Shown: positions 1-11,949, numbered from the stretch's first letter. The stretch is 64,000 bases of DNA from Diphasiastrum complanatum (GCA_029204225.1 CM055111.1:27472340-27536339), one strand, 5' to 3'. Translations and numbers: made by a program. Notes: generated from the letters alone by a model not told the origin.

Positions 1-408
1 GAAGGTGTGGTTTCATGGCTTTCAAAAAAGCAAGAAACTATATCTCTATCTTCAACCGAGGCCGAGTACAAAGCTTTGACAACCACTACAAAGGAGGTAC
101 TTTGGATCAAGAGATTATTGGTGGAACTAAAGATCATGGATTCAGAGGAGGCACCAATCATCTACAATGACACTATATCAGCCCAACACCTTGCATCTAA
201 CCCAATCTTCCATGCAAGATCTAAGCACATTGAGATATGCCATCACTTTGTGAGAGAAATGGTGCAAGCCAAGGAGATTGCTTTGGAGCATGTTCCAAGC
301 AATGAATGTGTAGCTGATCTACTTACTAAACCACTTCAAAAGACACCTTTTATGAAGTTCAGATCATCACTTGGAGTGATTAGTAAAGCAATGATTGAAC
401 CAAGCTAG
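1..408 (+). pseudogene. Ty1/copia RNase H, 3' end of pol (element A)
   Basis: This open frame is the C-terminal part of a copia polyprotein. The RNase H hallmarks are visible: a 'VSWLSKKQ' strand, the 'SLSSTEAEYKAL' acidic motif, a 'HARSKHIEICHHFVRE' segment and the terminal 'ADLLTKPL' motif. Residues that are usually 'DNQSAQ' read 'NDTISAQ', so one conserved Asp-Asn is shifted or lost. The frame is open from the window edge to a TAG at the end, so it is a truncated view of a longer gene. It is followed at once by a purine tract and an LTR. The RNase H would remove the RNA template during reverse transcription. Assignment to copia rather than gypsy is secure from the motif order. Whether the whole element is coding is unknown, because the rest lies outside the window. 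Confidence 0.9.
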
Positions 409-410
409 AT

Positions 411-420
411 AGTGAGGAGG
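411..420 (+). promoter_or_regulatory. Polypurine tract of element A
   Basis: The purine-rich run AGTGAGGAGG sits directly between the RNase H stop codon and an LTR beginning TGTTAAAAAT. This is the position and composition expected of the plus-strand primer of an LTR retrotransposon. Confidence 0.75.
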
Positions 421-1104
421 TGTGTTAAAAATTCACAATTCTAGCTTGACTAGTTTTGGTCATATGACTTGTAAATAGTTAGATGGTCATGATGTGGCTT
501 GTCACACGTGCCAAATAGCATAGGATTCCATTCATAAGGATGTTCTCAAGTAGACCTAAGTGTTAGAACCTTTGGAATGAGTCCAAATTATGCTTAGATA
601 CAAGGGAGAAAAAATAGGAGCTATTTTTGGTAATTTTTGCATTGTTGAGGGATCTCCAACATTCCAATCCTAACTTGGTAGGGATGAAAGATCCACCAAA
701 ATTAGCATTAGGGATAGGTTTAGGGCTACTCATACCTGCCCAAAACCGTGATGGATCATGTATATATAGGTGATGATATCTCACCAAAATCAATCAAGCA
801 ATTTCATGATTTTTCTCTCATAATGGTGCAATTGCTCTCTATGTTCATAATTGTTTGAGTATTTGTGATTACTAATGATTATAGGATTGAATGTAGGTCT
901 GGTGTACAGTACTCAGACTGTGGGAGGCCGTACTTTCACACGTGTGAAGCCTTCTTCAAGGATTTGGGCCATTTAGTGAGGTTCAAGCATAGATTTTTGA
1001 TGGATTTTGATGGTTCAACTTGTGCTAATCTTATGAAATCATAATCTATTGTTTCCCTCATCATTTCAAGTGTTTTAGGATCCTTATTTGCTGTAATTTT
1101 TACA
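421..1104 (+). repeat. 3' LTR of copia element A
   Basis: The sequence begins with TG directly after the purine tract and ends ...TTTTTACA, giving the usual TG...CA ends and a length of about 684 bp. That is close to the other copia LTRs here (690 and about 671 bp). It contains GGCCGTAC followed by the palindrome TTCACACGTGTGAA at 935-948. The next base begins mid-pol sequence of a different copia copy, with no primer binding site. This LTR is therefore the right end of an element inserted into another. The right boundary is inferred from the CA end and from where homology to pol begins, and could be off by a few bases. Confidence 0.75.
935..948. promoter_or_regulatory. G-box palindrome TTCACACGTGTGAA in LTR A
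   Basis: A perfect 14-bp palindrome centred on CACGTG. It follows GGCCGTACT in the LTR. CACGTG is the core bound by plant bZIP and bHLH factors. Other copies are listed under findings. Confidence 0.6.
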
Positions 1105-2757
1105 GAAGGAAGGCTGAGCCCTCAAGGCTCACCTATGTTGACAAAGGTGAACAAAAGGAAGATCTACATTCACTTACCTCTTACACTTTTCTAACTTCTA
1201 TGTTTGATGAGCCAAGTTGCTTTGAAGAAGCTATGGAGTCACAAGAATGGAGGGATGCCATGCAAAAAGAGTATGATGCTCTTATGGAGAATCGTACATG
1301 GAAGCTTGTGGATCTTCCACAAGGAAGAAAGCCACTTGAGTGAAAATGGATCTATAGATTGAAGTACAATCAAGATGGGAGCATCAACAAACACAAGGCA
1401 AGGCTAGTGGCAAAGGGGTTCTTGAGAACCAAGGGAGTAGATTTTGATGAAACTTTTGCTCCTGTTGCTAAGCCAGTTTCCATAAGGTTGATTATTTCTC
1501 TTGCATCTACTGTCAATTGGCCACTATTTCAACTTGATGCTTTTCTCAATGGATATTTGGAAGAGGAGATTTTCATGAGGCAACCAGAGGGCTTCACCAA
1601 AGAAGATCAATAGGAAAAAATGTGTTTGTTGCTAAGAAGCCTTTATGGGCTTAAGCAAGCACCTAGAGCTTGGCACTCTAGGTTGAATACCTTCTTGAAC
1701 TCTATTAAGTTTGTTGTAAGTGCTTATGATCCTTCTTTGTACTTAAGATTTAATGATGGTAAGATCATCATTCTCATTTTATATGTTGATGACATTATTC
1801 TTAGTGGAAATGATCTTGATGGTATACAAGAAGTGAAAGTAGCATTGTTTAAGGAGTTTAAGATGGTGGATCTTGGTAATCTTCATTTCATATTAGGAAT
1901 AGAAGTTTCAAGAGGCAAAGATTTGAGTTTTATTTGTCAGTCCAAATATGCTTCTTCTATCTTAAAAAAATTTGAAATGAAAGACTGTAAAGGAGTAGAA
2001 ACTCCTATGGAGCAAAATGTAAAATTTTCCAATAGTGATGATGAAGCATCCTTTGAGGACATCACACTATATAGGAGACTTGCAGGCTCCTTGATCTATC
2101 TTACTATAACTAGACCTGATCTAAGTTATAGTGTAGGCAAACTAAGCCAATCTATGAAAAATCCATTGGTTTGTCATTGGAAAAATGCAAAAAGTGTGTT
2201 GAGGTACATCTCGGCCGCCAAGAACTTTGGCATTTTATATGATGGATCTAATCTTGCCTTAAGGGCATATTCGGATGCTGATTTTGCAGGTGATAAGGTG
2301 GATGGGAGGTCCACAAGTGCTTTTGTTACCTTTCTTAGCAATGGCATAGTGTCTTGGCTTTCCAAAAAGCAAGATACTATTTCTCTGTCTTCAACCGAAT
2401 CGGAATACAAGGCACTAACATCCACAACAAAGGAGATCCTATGGTTGAAGAGGCTTTTGGTGGAATTACATGTCATGGAGGCCGAGGAGCAGCCCACAAT
2501 ATTTTGTGACAACCAATCAAGCCAAGCATTAGCAACCAATCCCACATTCCATGCAAGGAGCAAGCACACAGAGATTGCTCACCATTTTGTGAGGGAAAAA
2601 GGTTCAAGCAAAGGAGATCAAGCTACATCATGTGTCTTTTTCAAATTGCCTTGCTGATCTACTCACTAAAGCCTTGCCAAAGGCTTCATTTATCAAGTTA
2701 AGATCAGCCTTAGGTGTTATAGATAGATGTACTATAGTTGTATCATGTAAAACTTGA
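1105..2757 (+). pseudogene. Ty1/copia reverse transcriptase-RNase H remnant (element B)
   Basis: One reading frame covers the linker before RT ('AEPSRLTY', 'SYTFLTSMFDEPSC'), the RT domain ('WIYRLKYNQDGS', 'ETFAPVAK', 'LYGLKQAPRAW', active site 'LYVDDIILSG') and RNase H ('AYSDADFAGD', 'SLSSTESEYKAL', 'FCDNQSSQALA', 'HARSKHTEIAHHF'). It is broken by an in-frame TGA at 1341-1343, where the family normally has Cys (the 'DCKW' position), by an in-frame TAG at 1611-1613, and by a frameshift near 2599 in an A-run, after which the usual 'ADLLTKALPK' ending continues in another frame. The gag, protease and integrase parts are missing on the left, because element A lies there. The YVDD catalytic motif is intact. 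The element is dead without repair in trans. Confidence 0.9.
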
Positions 2758-2764
2758 GGAGGAG

Positions 2765-3435
2765 TGTTAGAATTTAGCAATTTTCACATGGTTTTTGATG
2801 AACATCTATGTGGATCCACACGTGTGAGGACCTGTCCACACGTGTGAAATGACACTTGAAATATTCAGATCCATTTTGATTAGCTTTCATTTGAGTCCAA
2901 TATGACATCTCCTAAATTATAGGAGTTAGGTCCTAGATTGTAGGAATCTAGAAGGTCAACACAAACCACCAACGGATGATGTGGCAAACTTGATAGATCT
3001 TATCCAAAGTGGATATGGATAAGTACAATGAGCTATCCTACACGTGCTGGATGCAGCTTAAAGAGAGATTATGGTGATTTTGTACTTGATCCATGATGGA
3101 TCCATTTTTGAGCTAATGATGAGAAATCTTGGTTTGTGTAGCCATCATTGTGTTTTGACTCTCTTAAGCACTTTCTTTGTGGATGAATGCTTTGTAAATG
3201 ATAAGTAAACTATTTCTCTATTATCAGGCCGTACAGTAGCTGTACTTCACACGTGTGAAGCCATGGATCATCTATTTTGATTATTCTTGCTTGGAATCAC
3301 AAAGATTGTCAAGTAGCTAGATTTGGAAGCTAGTCTTGATATAGATCAAGATCCCAAGTTACCAATCACTCTTTGTGATCATTTGTATATCAATTTCAGT
3401 CCATAAACTTTGAAATTTGATAGTTGAAACCAACA
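2765..3435 (+). repeat. 3' LTR of copia element B
   Basis: After a purine tract ending GAGGAGGAG, the sequence begins TGTTAGAATTTAG and can be followed to a CA near 3435, about 671 bp. It carries two CACACGTGTG-type motifs near 2816-2846 and GGCCGTACAGTAGCTGTAC plus TTCACACGTGTGAA at 3246-3259. The overall layout matches the LTRs of element A and of the element at 52021, although the sequence has diverged widely. The left boundary is firm. The right boundary is a guess from the TG...CA rule and the start of gypsy coding sequence soon after. Confidence 0.6.
3246..3259. promoter_or_regulatory. G-box palindrome TTCACACGTGTGAA in LTR B
   Basis: Identical 14-bp palindrome to the one at 935, again just after GGCCGTAC, at a similar distance (about 480 bp) from the LTR start. 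Confidence 0.6.
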
Positions 3436-3465
3436 AGATTTGCCATTAAAAGAGTAGATTAGTCA

Positions 3466-4610
3466 GACACGGGATCGCCACGGACCTATCGAAGATAAGG
3501 ATCATTGTCGATCTACCACCACTAGAAACGATCCACGGAGTCTATATTTTTATGGGTCATGCTAACTATTACATGATCTTCATTCTAGACTTTGCGGAGT
3601 TACCACGACCAATCTACAAACTCACAATGGAACCATATTGGACTGAGGAAGCCCTCTAGGCTTTCTAGAAACTTAAAGATGCATTGGTCTCAGCACTAAT
3701 TCTATGCCCACCCAATTGGTCCATTGAGTTTCATGTGCATACGGACACATCGAAGTATGCAGTAGGAGCAGTCTTAACTCAGCCAAGAGGGCACAAAAAG
3801 GATTTTCTGATTCAATTTGCAAGCCATCAGCTCAATGACACCAAAATGAATTATTCAACCACAGAGCAAGAGACACTGGCAATGATTTATGCGGTTAAGA
3901 AGTTTCGGCATTACCTGATGCCACTCACTTTGCTTATTATACGTACCATCAACCCTTACTCTATCTTGTTAACAAAACATGCAACACAGGGAAAATCACT
4001 CGATGGTTACTTCTGTTGTTGGAGTTTGATTTTCAGATAGTGGTTCGCAGGGGAAAGCAACATTACATGGCAGATCATGTGTCGCGAATCAAGGGAAAGG
4101 AAATTGCAGCCCAACTTGATGATGAGCTACCTGATGTTGTCTTATTTTATATTGACACAGTACCGGAATGGGCCCTTGACATATTTGAATACCTAATGCG
4201 GGGCCAACCAGACAAATCACTACCTAAGACAGAACAACATAAATTGATCTTAAAAGCTAGACCTTATCAGTTGATTGCCAGCCAGTTGTACCAAAGAGGA
4301 CCAGATGGAATTCTCTAATGTTGTATTCTTCCTCATGAGGCCATCCAAACCATTTCGCTTTCACATGAAGGAATGGGTGGTGGTCACTACATCTGACATT
4401 ACATTTCACAAGATCCTGCAATCAGGATGCTAGTGGCCAATGATCCATAAAGATACGGAGGAATACTTGAAAAAATGCGATGTGTGCCAAAGGGTAAGGA
4501 GACCAATGAGACTAAATTATGATCTTCTACACCTAGTCCTAGCTCAAGCACTATTTGAGAAGTGGGGTTTGGATTATATTGGACCAATCCACCCTACGGT
4601 AGGAAGTACC
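3466..4610 (+). pseudogene. Ty3/gypsy pol remnant: RT connection, RNase H, integrase zinc finger
   Basis: Translation from about 3469 gives the connection typical of Ty3/gypsy RT ('KIRIIVDLPP', 'IHGVYIFMGHANYY', 'FILDFAELPRPIYKLT'). RNase H follows ('FHVHTDTSKYAVGAVLTQ', 'NYSTTEQETLAMIYAVKKFRHYL'), then the linker ('IVVRRGKQHYMADHVSRI') and a broken HHCC integrase zinc finger ('HEGMGGGHY', then 'CDVCQRVRRP' in a shifted frame near 4480). There is a TAG near 3658, a frame change near 4010 and several stops after 4318. In RNase H the first Asp of the active site is visible ('HTDTS'). The upstream RT fingers and palm, including the YXDD box, are absent, so the piece starts abruptly. It lies about 30 bp after the copia LTR of element B, which suggests that element B inserted into or next to an older gypsy copy. 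Confidence 0.85.
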
Positions 4611-5880
4611 TAGACCCATTGTCCATGAAGGCCAATTTGTGATGTTTTTTTGGAGCTTTTTCTTGTGTAGATCAAATCTTTGGTAGATCTGAATTTTCCA
4701 GCAAGTGTACTTTTGTTTTAGGGTTCACTAATGATGAAATTAATGATGCATGCCGGTTCTCTCCAATGATTTATGATTCTAGGCTATGTTTTGGTCAAAA
4801 TTGCCTGGTTTTTCATGCTTTTTGGCACAAAATAGATAGTAAGAACCAAAATCCAGCAAGATCAGTTCAATTAGATAGTTGTAATTCTGTAGATTGGTTT
4901 GCATGTGTTAGAGAAAGAGTTGTATGTCATGAATTTCCACTTTATGGTGATGAAAAAGCCGGAAAATAGCCAAAAATCATCATTTTTGCTTTTTTTTTTT
5001 TTTTTTTTCATAAAGTTGGATAGTTAGGTGGCTGTAAAACACCATGTAGAGCTTGTATAATGGTGGACCAAAGTCTTTTGAAGCTTTCCCTGAAGTTAGA
5101 GCCAAGAATTCTAGCAATTGGACTTGTAGGAAGTCATAAAAGCTCAAAAAATGGCCATTTTTGGTGATTTTTGGGGGATGGATCTCTCCAAATCCATAAG
5201 GAGATTATTCAAAATTTTAATTACAGCATGATTACATTTCTTTCACCTTCCCAGCAAGTTATCAGACCTGTGAATTGATGGCCGGTGGCTTATGCACCAT
5301 CTCCATCAAGTTTGAAGCTATTTTGACTTCTACAAATCAAGAAATCTTTGTTCTCAGCCTATACTGCATCTTAGGATCAGTATGAATGATCATGGAAGTC
5401 TAATTGGTTGTTTAAGACTGTTGGTAGCATCAATTTTGGGCTAGGATGGGTGTTTGCACGTTTTTGCATGATTCCTTCTTGTGGAAGTGCGTCCTACTAC
5501 AGATTTTTGGCAGCTCTGATCTTGCACGTGTGAAGCTTAGGTGGTAGGCTGACATGGCAAGCATCTTGTTCACTTGGTCTCTCTCTATACTGAACTTTAC
5601 AGCACCCAATTTGGTGTCCTGTAGCCAAAGTTATGATCATCTAAAGTTTTGCAGTTTTGTGAGTAAAACTAGCAAAATTTGGAATTGTTCTGATTGCATG
5701 CCAGTCATTTTCCTAATTTGTAGTACTGTGTTTGCATGGATTAGTTGTATGCTGATTCTCAGAGTGATTCTGCCATGCATGAAGGATTTGCAATCAATTT
5801 GAGTGGTCATACGCATGTGCTCCACTTACATGCAAGTGGCTTCTTCCCATATGGAAGGTGTACAAGATTCCAAGTTTGAT
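4611..5880. other. Anonymous DNA, no gene seen
   Basis: I see no convincing coding frame. A poly(T) run lies near 4988-5009. The stretch contains a lone GCACGTGTGAAGC motif near 5525-5537, close to the G-box palindrome found in the copia LTRs, so part of it may be an old, unrecognisable LTR or leader. The short open frames at 4766-4969 and 5554-5802 show no family features. Confidence 0.5.
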
Positions 5881-6116
5881 TATCTATCAAAGCATCAAAC
5901 TCTACTTGCATTGCATCTCTCCAAACTTGTGATCTCCGCATCTTCATAACATGATGTCTCTTCAAGCATTGTGGTTAGAAAGGAGTAAGAGGTAGAAGGA
6001 GATGTGTCTTCCCTTTGCTTTCCTTTCTCAAAGTATGTGAGCCTTGAAGGCTCGACCTTGCTCCTTGTGGATCTTCTCGGCTCCTTTGGCACATGATTTT
6101 GATATCTCTGTTGCAT
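5880..6116 (-). pseudogene. Antisense copia fragment (linker between integrase and RT)
   Basis: Read leftward, the frame contains 'PRRSTRSKVEPSRLTY', 'SYSFLTTMLEETSCYEDA' and, after a one-base frame change, 'RDAMQVEFDAL'. These match the same region of the copia copy at 55670-55850 ('RKSTRARSEPLRLTY', 'SYTFLTSMLDEPTCYEDA', 'LDAMQVEYDAL'). It is a scrap of about 80 codons from the proline/serine-rich linker between integrase and reverse transcriptase. Nothing recognisable flanks it on either side, so it is an isolated, truncated piece on the opposite strand to the other copia fragments nearby. Confidence 0.8.
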
Positions 6117-8610
6117 AAATGGATTTCGATGGAATAGTAGTTTCTATCACTCAGAGTGAAAATATTTGAAGGAAAAGTCCTGTGTGTAATAGAGTGAATC
6201 CTTTAGTGGAAGCACTTATTACTGACTTTTCTAGGATTTAGATATTTTCATATATCATCTTTCCAGTTAACTTTTATTGAAATTTATAATTTTTTAAAAG
6301 GAGGGGCGAAGTGGTGGAATAAAATTCTATCTGGGAATATGTTGGTTGCATAGTTTTGGAAAAGAGCCAACTTTGGTATAGAAATGAGATGTGGTTTGAA
6401 AGTAATTTTAGATAGATTCAGAGTAAGATGCCTAATTGGAACTTTTCGAATAGAGGAATTCTCTAGGGATTGTGTGGACAATCTGGATCTAGAACTGGTT
6501 TGATACTTGAATCATTATCTATAAGTAGTACAGTAAAAGGTCAAAGATTACTAATTCCATTTTGATTGGAATAGAAGTAAGTTTGATCAGAATTTAAGTC
6601 TAAGAGTTCTATATTGGATTAATCTATCTTAGTTTGAGTACTAGGACCAGAGAGGGGTTAATAAGTGGGAGAAATTATGTAACTAGAGGTAAGTTGGATT
6701 GGAAAACTATTGAGATTGAATTCATCTCAAAGATTTTTTGGATATGTTATTTACTCATGAGAAATAGAAAATATTTTGTAGCTGGGTTAGAAGATCTCAG
6801 TGAAATATGTGAGTAACATATGTGGATTCTGGAGGAATCTGCCAGATAAGAATGTGTTTATGTACTGGATCATAGTGAGATTATTCTCATATGTGCACGA
6901 TTAATCTTGTATGAATCTACTGTGTAATCCTAGGTGCACTTAACCTAGTCGATGAACATAAGCATATGATCAAGTATTGTTTTGACAGATACTTGCAGAG
7001 TTAACAAATCTTTGTATAGAAGATTTATGGATTAACTTATAAATGATGGTAAGGATGTAAATGTGGTGTTATACTAGTATAAGTGAATTCTTCACCTAGA
7101 CATTTGAAATTTATGAATCATTGGCAATTAACTTGAGTAGTTGATTACTCCAAGATGAAGTTAATTAGTAAAACGATCATTGTGATGTGGATTCACCGGG
7201 AACTGATGGTTTTTGAATTATATTGCTTGTAAGATGCATGATTAGTGAATCATTTGGGTTCATCAGTTAAAATTGTGTGCGTTGGATATACAGTATTCTT
7301 GGGATAGAGTATTCCTTAGTTGAGGGGACTCAGCTCATTAGTGATTGTATCCCAAAGAGCTCAAATGGATAACGAATCATAATGAATCCAAGAATAACAA
7401 CTGAATGATTTTTAGCAGGACTTTGGATATCTAGATGTGATTTTGGATTGTAATCTAAAGTTTTGTAGTTGAAGATGATTGTCATTTAGTATGCTTTCTG
7501 TCTTTAATTACCAGTGGTTTATAGAATTTGAATCTTGCACTTCAGTTAAAGAATCATGTTTTGGAAGTATTCCTAAATCTAGTATTTTCTTAATGGAAAG
7601 ATTTTTGGAATGACTCTTACTTTTCCTGAGTTATGTTAGACATAGACTCCAGTATCCTATAAATGATTTAAGTATGATTTGGATTTCAGGAAATCATGAT
7701 TGACGAATCATATGAATCTAAATATTTATGGCCGACGAGTCATAAATAGATACTCAATTATCGTCTGAGGATTATAAGGAATTGTAATGATTCTTATGTG
7801 TGATGATATTCTTGATCTATTGTTTGAGTAAGAATTCAAATCAGTGTTTTGAATCTCTCTACTCCTGTATTTTATTTGAGAACCTATGGATCTCACAGAT
7901 ATTCTCACAAAATAAGTATTTTATTTGTGGAGAATTGAATTTAACTAGTGAATGTTATTCTACTACAGTTTATGGTCTGCAAATGCTTGACTACAGTTCT
8001 TCATTTGAATTGGATCTCTAGTTATCTTACGAGACAAACAAGTCTATTAAGATGAATGAAGGCTATTTTTCTTGCATTTGGTGCTAGAAACATGAGCATT
8101 TAACTCAAAAGAGTATTTGGGGTACTTAGAGTTGAGTTTTAATCATTCTACATCTTAATGATTCTCCTAGAGATTCTAGCTAAATGAATTATCATATCTT
8201 AGAATTTGGATTCTAAGGATATTTGTACTTGGAAGCTCAGGAATTATCTGCCAGAGTTTGTGGATGATTTCAGACTATAATTATAATTATTTTATTATTT
8301 ATTTAACTTTAATATTTTAAGTTAGGGTATTTCACCCAATATTTCATGTAAATGCTTTACATGAAGGTGATGTTACTAACTTATGGTGAATATAATCCAG
8401 ATGAAAAATTTATCGCTTAGTGTATTTTTTCAAACCTGAGTTGTACTCCAATACAGAGATTATCATTTGGAGAATAGAATTATCTCTGAGTACTTGTTTG
8501 ATGTGAAAGTTAAAAAGATCATGATTTTCTAGGTTGATATTTAAAGTTAAAAGAACTGTTCATGTTATTCTTTCGTGTTTAGAGAGCTTCTAAGGATAGA
8601 AGCAGTTTAA
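6117..8610. other. AT-rich, C-poor anonymous DNA
   Basis: About 2.5 kb with no open frame over about 75 codons that resembles a protein. The + strand is visibly poor in C and rich in T and G, CpG is scarce, and words such as GAATCAT recur. That pattern fits an old element decayed by cytosine deamination, but I recognise no domain. The last 20 bases match the segment just upstream of the Ty3 LTR found in antisense at 35150-35175, so at least the right edge is the end of a Ty3-type internal region. Confidence 0.4.
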
Positions 8611-8621
8611 GGAGGGAAGAA
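8611..8621 (+). promoter_or_regulatory. Polypurine tract before Ty3-type LTR
   Basis: The run GGAGGGAAGA, preceded by CAGTTTAA, lies directly before TGTTATGTA. The antisense copy at 35150-35165 has the same arrangement (AAACAGTTTAAGGAGGGAATAA before TGTTATGT, reading leftward in two parts), so this is the family's plus-strand primer site. Confidence 0.7.
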
Positions 8622-9102
8622 TGTTATGTATACTCCTAGTCTTGGATACACGGTACTCCAGTAAATCAAGTTGTTAGTTATGCCACATCATACTAGATGT
8701 GACCTGAACGTAACTAATATCCTTGTGAGGCCCAAAATGCACTAAATGGAGTTTAGACAAGGTTTAAGACAGTGAATGCATGTGTAGAGTTATCAATAGC
8801 AATTCTATGAATAGGTGGTCCATGCTTAGGACTCTATTCTAGGTGAATCTATGTATATGGAACTTAGGGCTATGCATGGCTATGTGCCCAGGTTGCTTTT
8901 GGCTCTATATATTGAGGCCAAACTCGCCCTACTCCTCATTGTGATCATGGATTCATTGCCAGAGTTTCACTCTACATTCATGCTTCTTGTTCCTTGGCTT
9001 GGGAGTGAAGCTTCTAGAGTTGATTGGTTGCTTCTACTTGGTTGGGTGGTTGTTCCATAGTGTGTTATCTTGTAAGCAGGATCTTAGGGAGGTTCCCTTA
9101 TA
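8622..9102 (+). repeat. Truncated Ty3/gypsy LTR (sense)
   Basis: This segment is similar along its whole length to the reverse complement of roughly 34640-35149. Shared stretches include GTTAGTTATGCCA, ATATCCTTGTGAGGCC, GGGCTATGCATGGCTA, TTTTGGCTCTATATA, CATGCTTCTTGTTCCTTG and GTAAGCAGGATCT. Similarity stops near 9102, where the antisense copy continues for another 420 bp or so to its LTR end. So this copy has lost its 3' part, or another sequence has replaced it. The upstream internal region is too decayed to recognise. Confidence 0.8.
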
Positions 9103-9717
<615 letters not shown>

Positions 9718-9761
9718 TCACTCAAACCATTAAAATGTTAGTTTAGCAGAGTAGAATTAGC

Positions 9762-10789
9762 GATGGGTAGTGTTAAGGGTGATAAAGCTAGTGTAAAAGT
9801 AGAGAAGTATCTAGAATTTGCATCTTTACATAGTTAGGCACCTATCCAGCGTTCTGACCCTTGTTGACAGGCTGGAGGGCTACTACGACAGATGTACGAC
9901 CCTACACACATGATAAAGATGAATGTTACCAATGAGCTTCTCAAGGAAGTTGGTAAGTGTACTTCATCAAGTGAGGCTCGGGAAGCTTTGAAGAAGCTTT
10001 ATGAGTCCAAGTCTACCTCTAAGTGTTGACTCTAAGAAGATGAATCTTTCTTGTTTGCAAAAGAGTGAAGAAAATCCCAACACTTCTGTTTTGAGAGTAA
10101 AAGCATTGAATGATGAGTTAGCTTGCATTGATGAGAACATTAAGGAAGGAGAGCTTGTTCAAGTGATTCTTAATGGTTTGTCGGATGCTCATGTTAACAT
10201 TGTTCAAAGTTTAGCTATTCAAAAGACTTTGCCAAGTCTGATGGATCTTCAAGAGACCTTGATCAATGAAGAATATAGGATTCAAGCAAGAGGTGGATCT
10301 ACATTGACACTTCAAGAGGATGCTATGTTCACAAAGGGAAAATTCAAGGGTAAAAGCAAAAGGAAGTGGTCTAAAGGAAAATATCAAGGGGAGACTTCTT
10401 CAAATGGCAAAAATAAAGATAGGTCAAAGCTCAAGTGCTTCTATTGTGGCATCAAAAGACACTTTGCAAGTGAGTGCTACAAGAAGAAGAGAGATCAAGG
10501 AGACAAGCAAGGTATTCTTACTCTTGATGAAGATGGTTTGGATGTTCAAAATTCAAATGATGATGATGCTTTTGTGATGTCTTCATGTATGCTTGCTAAT
10601 GATGGAGATCTAGATCCATGGTGGATTGATAGTGGAGCAAGTTCGCACATGACTTTTCACAAAGAGTACTTCACTTCTTTGTTGGCATATGGAGATGACA
10701 AGAGGGTGAACTACACGGCCATGGTGGCCAAGTTAGGGAGAATGAATCTAAAGAGAGGAGAGAGAATCATCACTCTCGGCTATAGTTAG
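9762..10789 (+). pseudogene. Ty1/copia gag-protease remnant
   Basis: A gag-like start at 9762 reads 'MGSVKGDKASVKVEKYLEF' and hits a stop near 9833. The start resembles the 'MGSVGAY...' start of the element at 53343. Coding resumes after an internal deletion with 'KMNVTNELLKEVGKC' near 9920, shifts frame near 10020, and runs open from about 10034 to 10789. That part has the gag C-terminal region, one CCHC zinc knuckle ('CFYCGIKRHFASEC', near 10438) and the aspartic protease motif ('WWIDSGASSHMTF', near 10620). The protease is cut short after about 40 residues and the frame ends at a TAG. The knuckle and the catalytic Asp-Ser-Gly are intact. Gag would package the RNA and the protease would mature the polyprotein. 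The breaks make it non-functional. Confidence 0.85.
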
Positions 10790-11142
10790 TATGTAGGGTG
10801 TGGAGAAAGGAGAACCATTGTTCATTTCCATGTGTGGAAAATTTTGGAGCAATACTATCATCTCATCTTTGGTTCTCTTCTATGTTTGTGTAGATATTGT
10901 GATGTATGCTTGATAGATGTCTATTTTGATAATGCATTAAAAGCCTAATTGCCATACTATGGCTTTTTTACAGATCTAAACGTGTGTTAATTTAGTTTTG
11001 ATCCTTTTTCATTTTGGTAAGTGATTTTGATCAAACTATTGAGCTAGTGTAGAATCTGCACATCAAAGGAAGTGATTGTTGATGCAATTATACTTGGTCT
11101 AGATCTATATACAGGATCATGTTTGAATCTTAAATTTTTACA
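10790..11142 (+). repeat. Probable 3' portion of a copia LTR
   Basis: The right edge is supported by an LTR-like end ...TAAATTTTTACA followed directly by a tRNA-Met-type primer binding site. The end resembles the LTR end of element A (...TAATTTTTACA). I cannot place the left edge. It begins somewhere after the protease fragment, which implies a junction between two elements near 10790. Confidence 0.45.
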
Positions 11143-11158
11143 TGTTATCAGAGCAGGG
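11143..11158 (+). promoter_or_regulatory. Primer binding site (initiator tRNA-Met type)
   Basis: TGTTATCAGAGCAGGG follows the CA end of the LTR. It is one or two changes from the common plant copia site TGGTATCAGAGC. It primes minus-strand DNA synthesis. Confidence 0.7.
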
Positions 11159-11930
11159 TGGTGGCCAAATATAGCAATATTTCCAAAATTAATAAAAACT
11201 TTAGCACGACCTTAAATCTAATGTGGTTTTGTGTATATGTTGTGATCAAATCCTATCTAACACCTTGTTGTGAGTAGATCTTAAGGATCAAAATTCATTT
11301 ATAGATCTTTTCAAGTCATTCGAAGTCTAGGAGTAGAGAGCAAGGATTTTTTATGCGATTCACTGTGTACATTCAAGCTATCATGGTTGTTTCTAGTTTC
11401 TAGTTGACAAATCTCATGTGAATGAGCTAAGACCTCCTTGAGGAAGTAATTTTTCTTAATATTATTAAAAAAGGTTTTCTTAATTATTGCATTCTACCTT
11501 GTGGCTGAGCACTGTTCCTACAGATGAGATAGGCTCCCTTTATGGATGATCATTACGATTGTCAACTATTTTGCATATAAATTTTTTGTTGATTCAATAG
11601 GATTGAATGCAATAATATCCTCAAATTCTTGATTGGAGCTCTCGATGGAAAGTTCAACCTAAGAAAGGGTATTTTCAATAATTTTTAGATCTTAGTTTCG
11701 ATCTATTGAGGTTAGATCATGTGTTGATCAAGACTCATTAAAGTCTACTTGCTAGTCAAGTAGTTACAAGAGAGATAGTATTGCAAGGTTCTAAATCTTT
11801 GTGATTTCACTAATCGTTCATTTGTTGAGAGGAGTGTGAGTTCTTAGTGCATTAGAATAGGTTCAAAGAGGAGGAGTGTGAGTTCTTAGTGCATTAGAAT
11901 AGGCTCAAAGAGGAGGAGTAATCGTTTTGC
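11159..11930. other. Decayed copia leader with a 42-bp direct repeat
   Basis: This is the expected position of the untranslated leader between primer site and gag, and it has no open frame. A 42-bp unit beginning GGAGTGTGAGTTCTTAGTGC is repeated in tandem at 11831 and 11873 with one mismatch, so it is a recent local duplication. Confidence 0.5.
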
Positions 11931-11949
11931 ACGATATCTACTAAAAGTG

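Noticed and set aside
2174-2569. Antisense 131-codon frame
   Set aside because: It is the complement of the copia RNase H region and has no features of its own.
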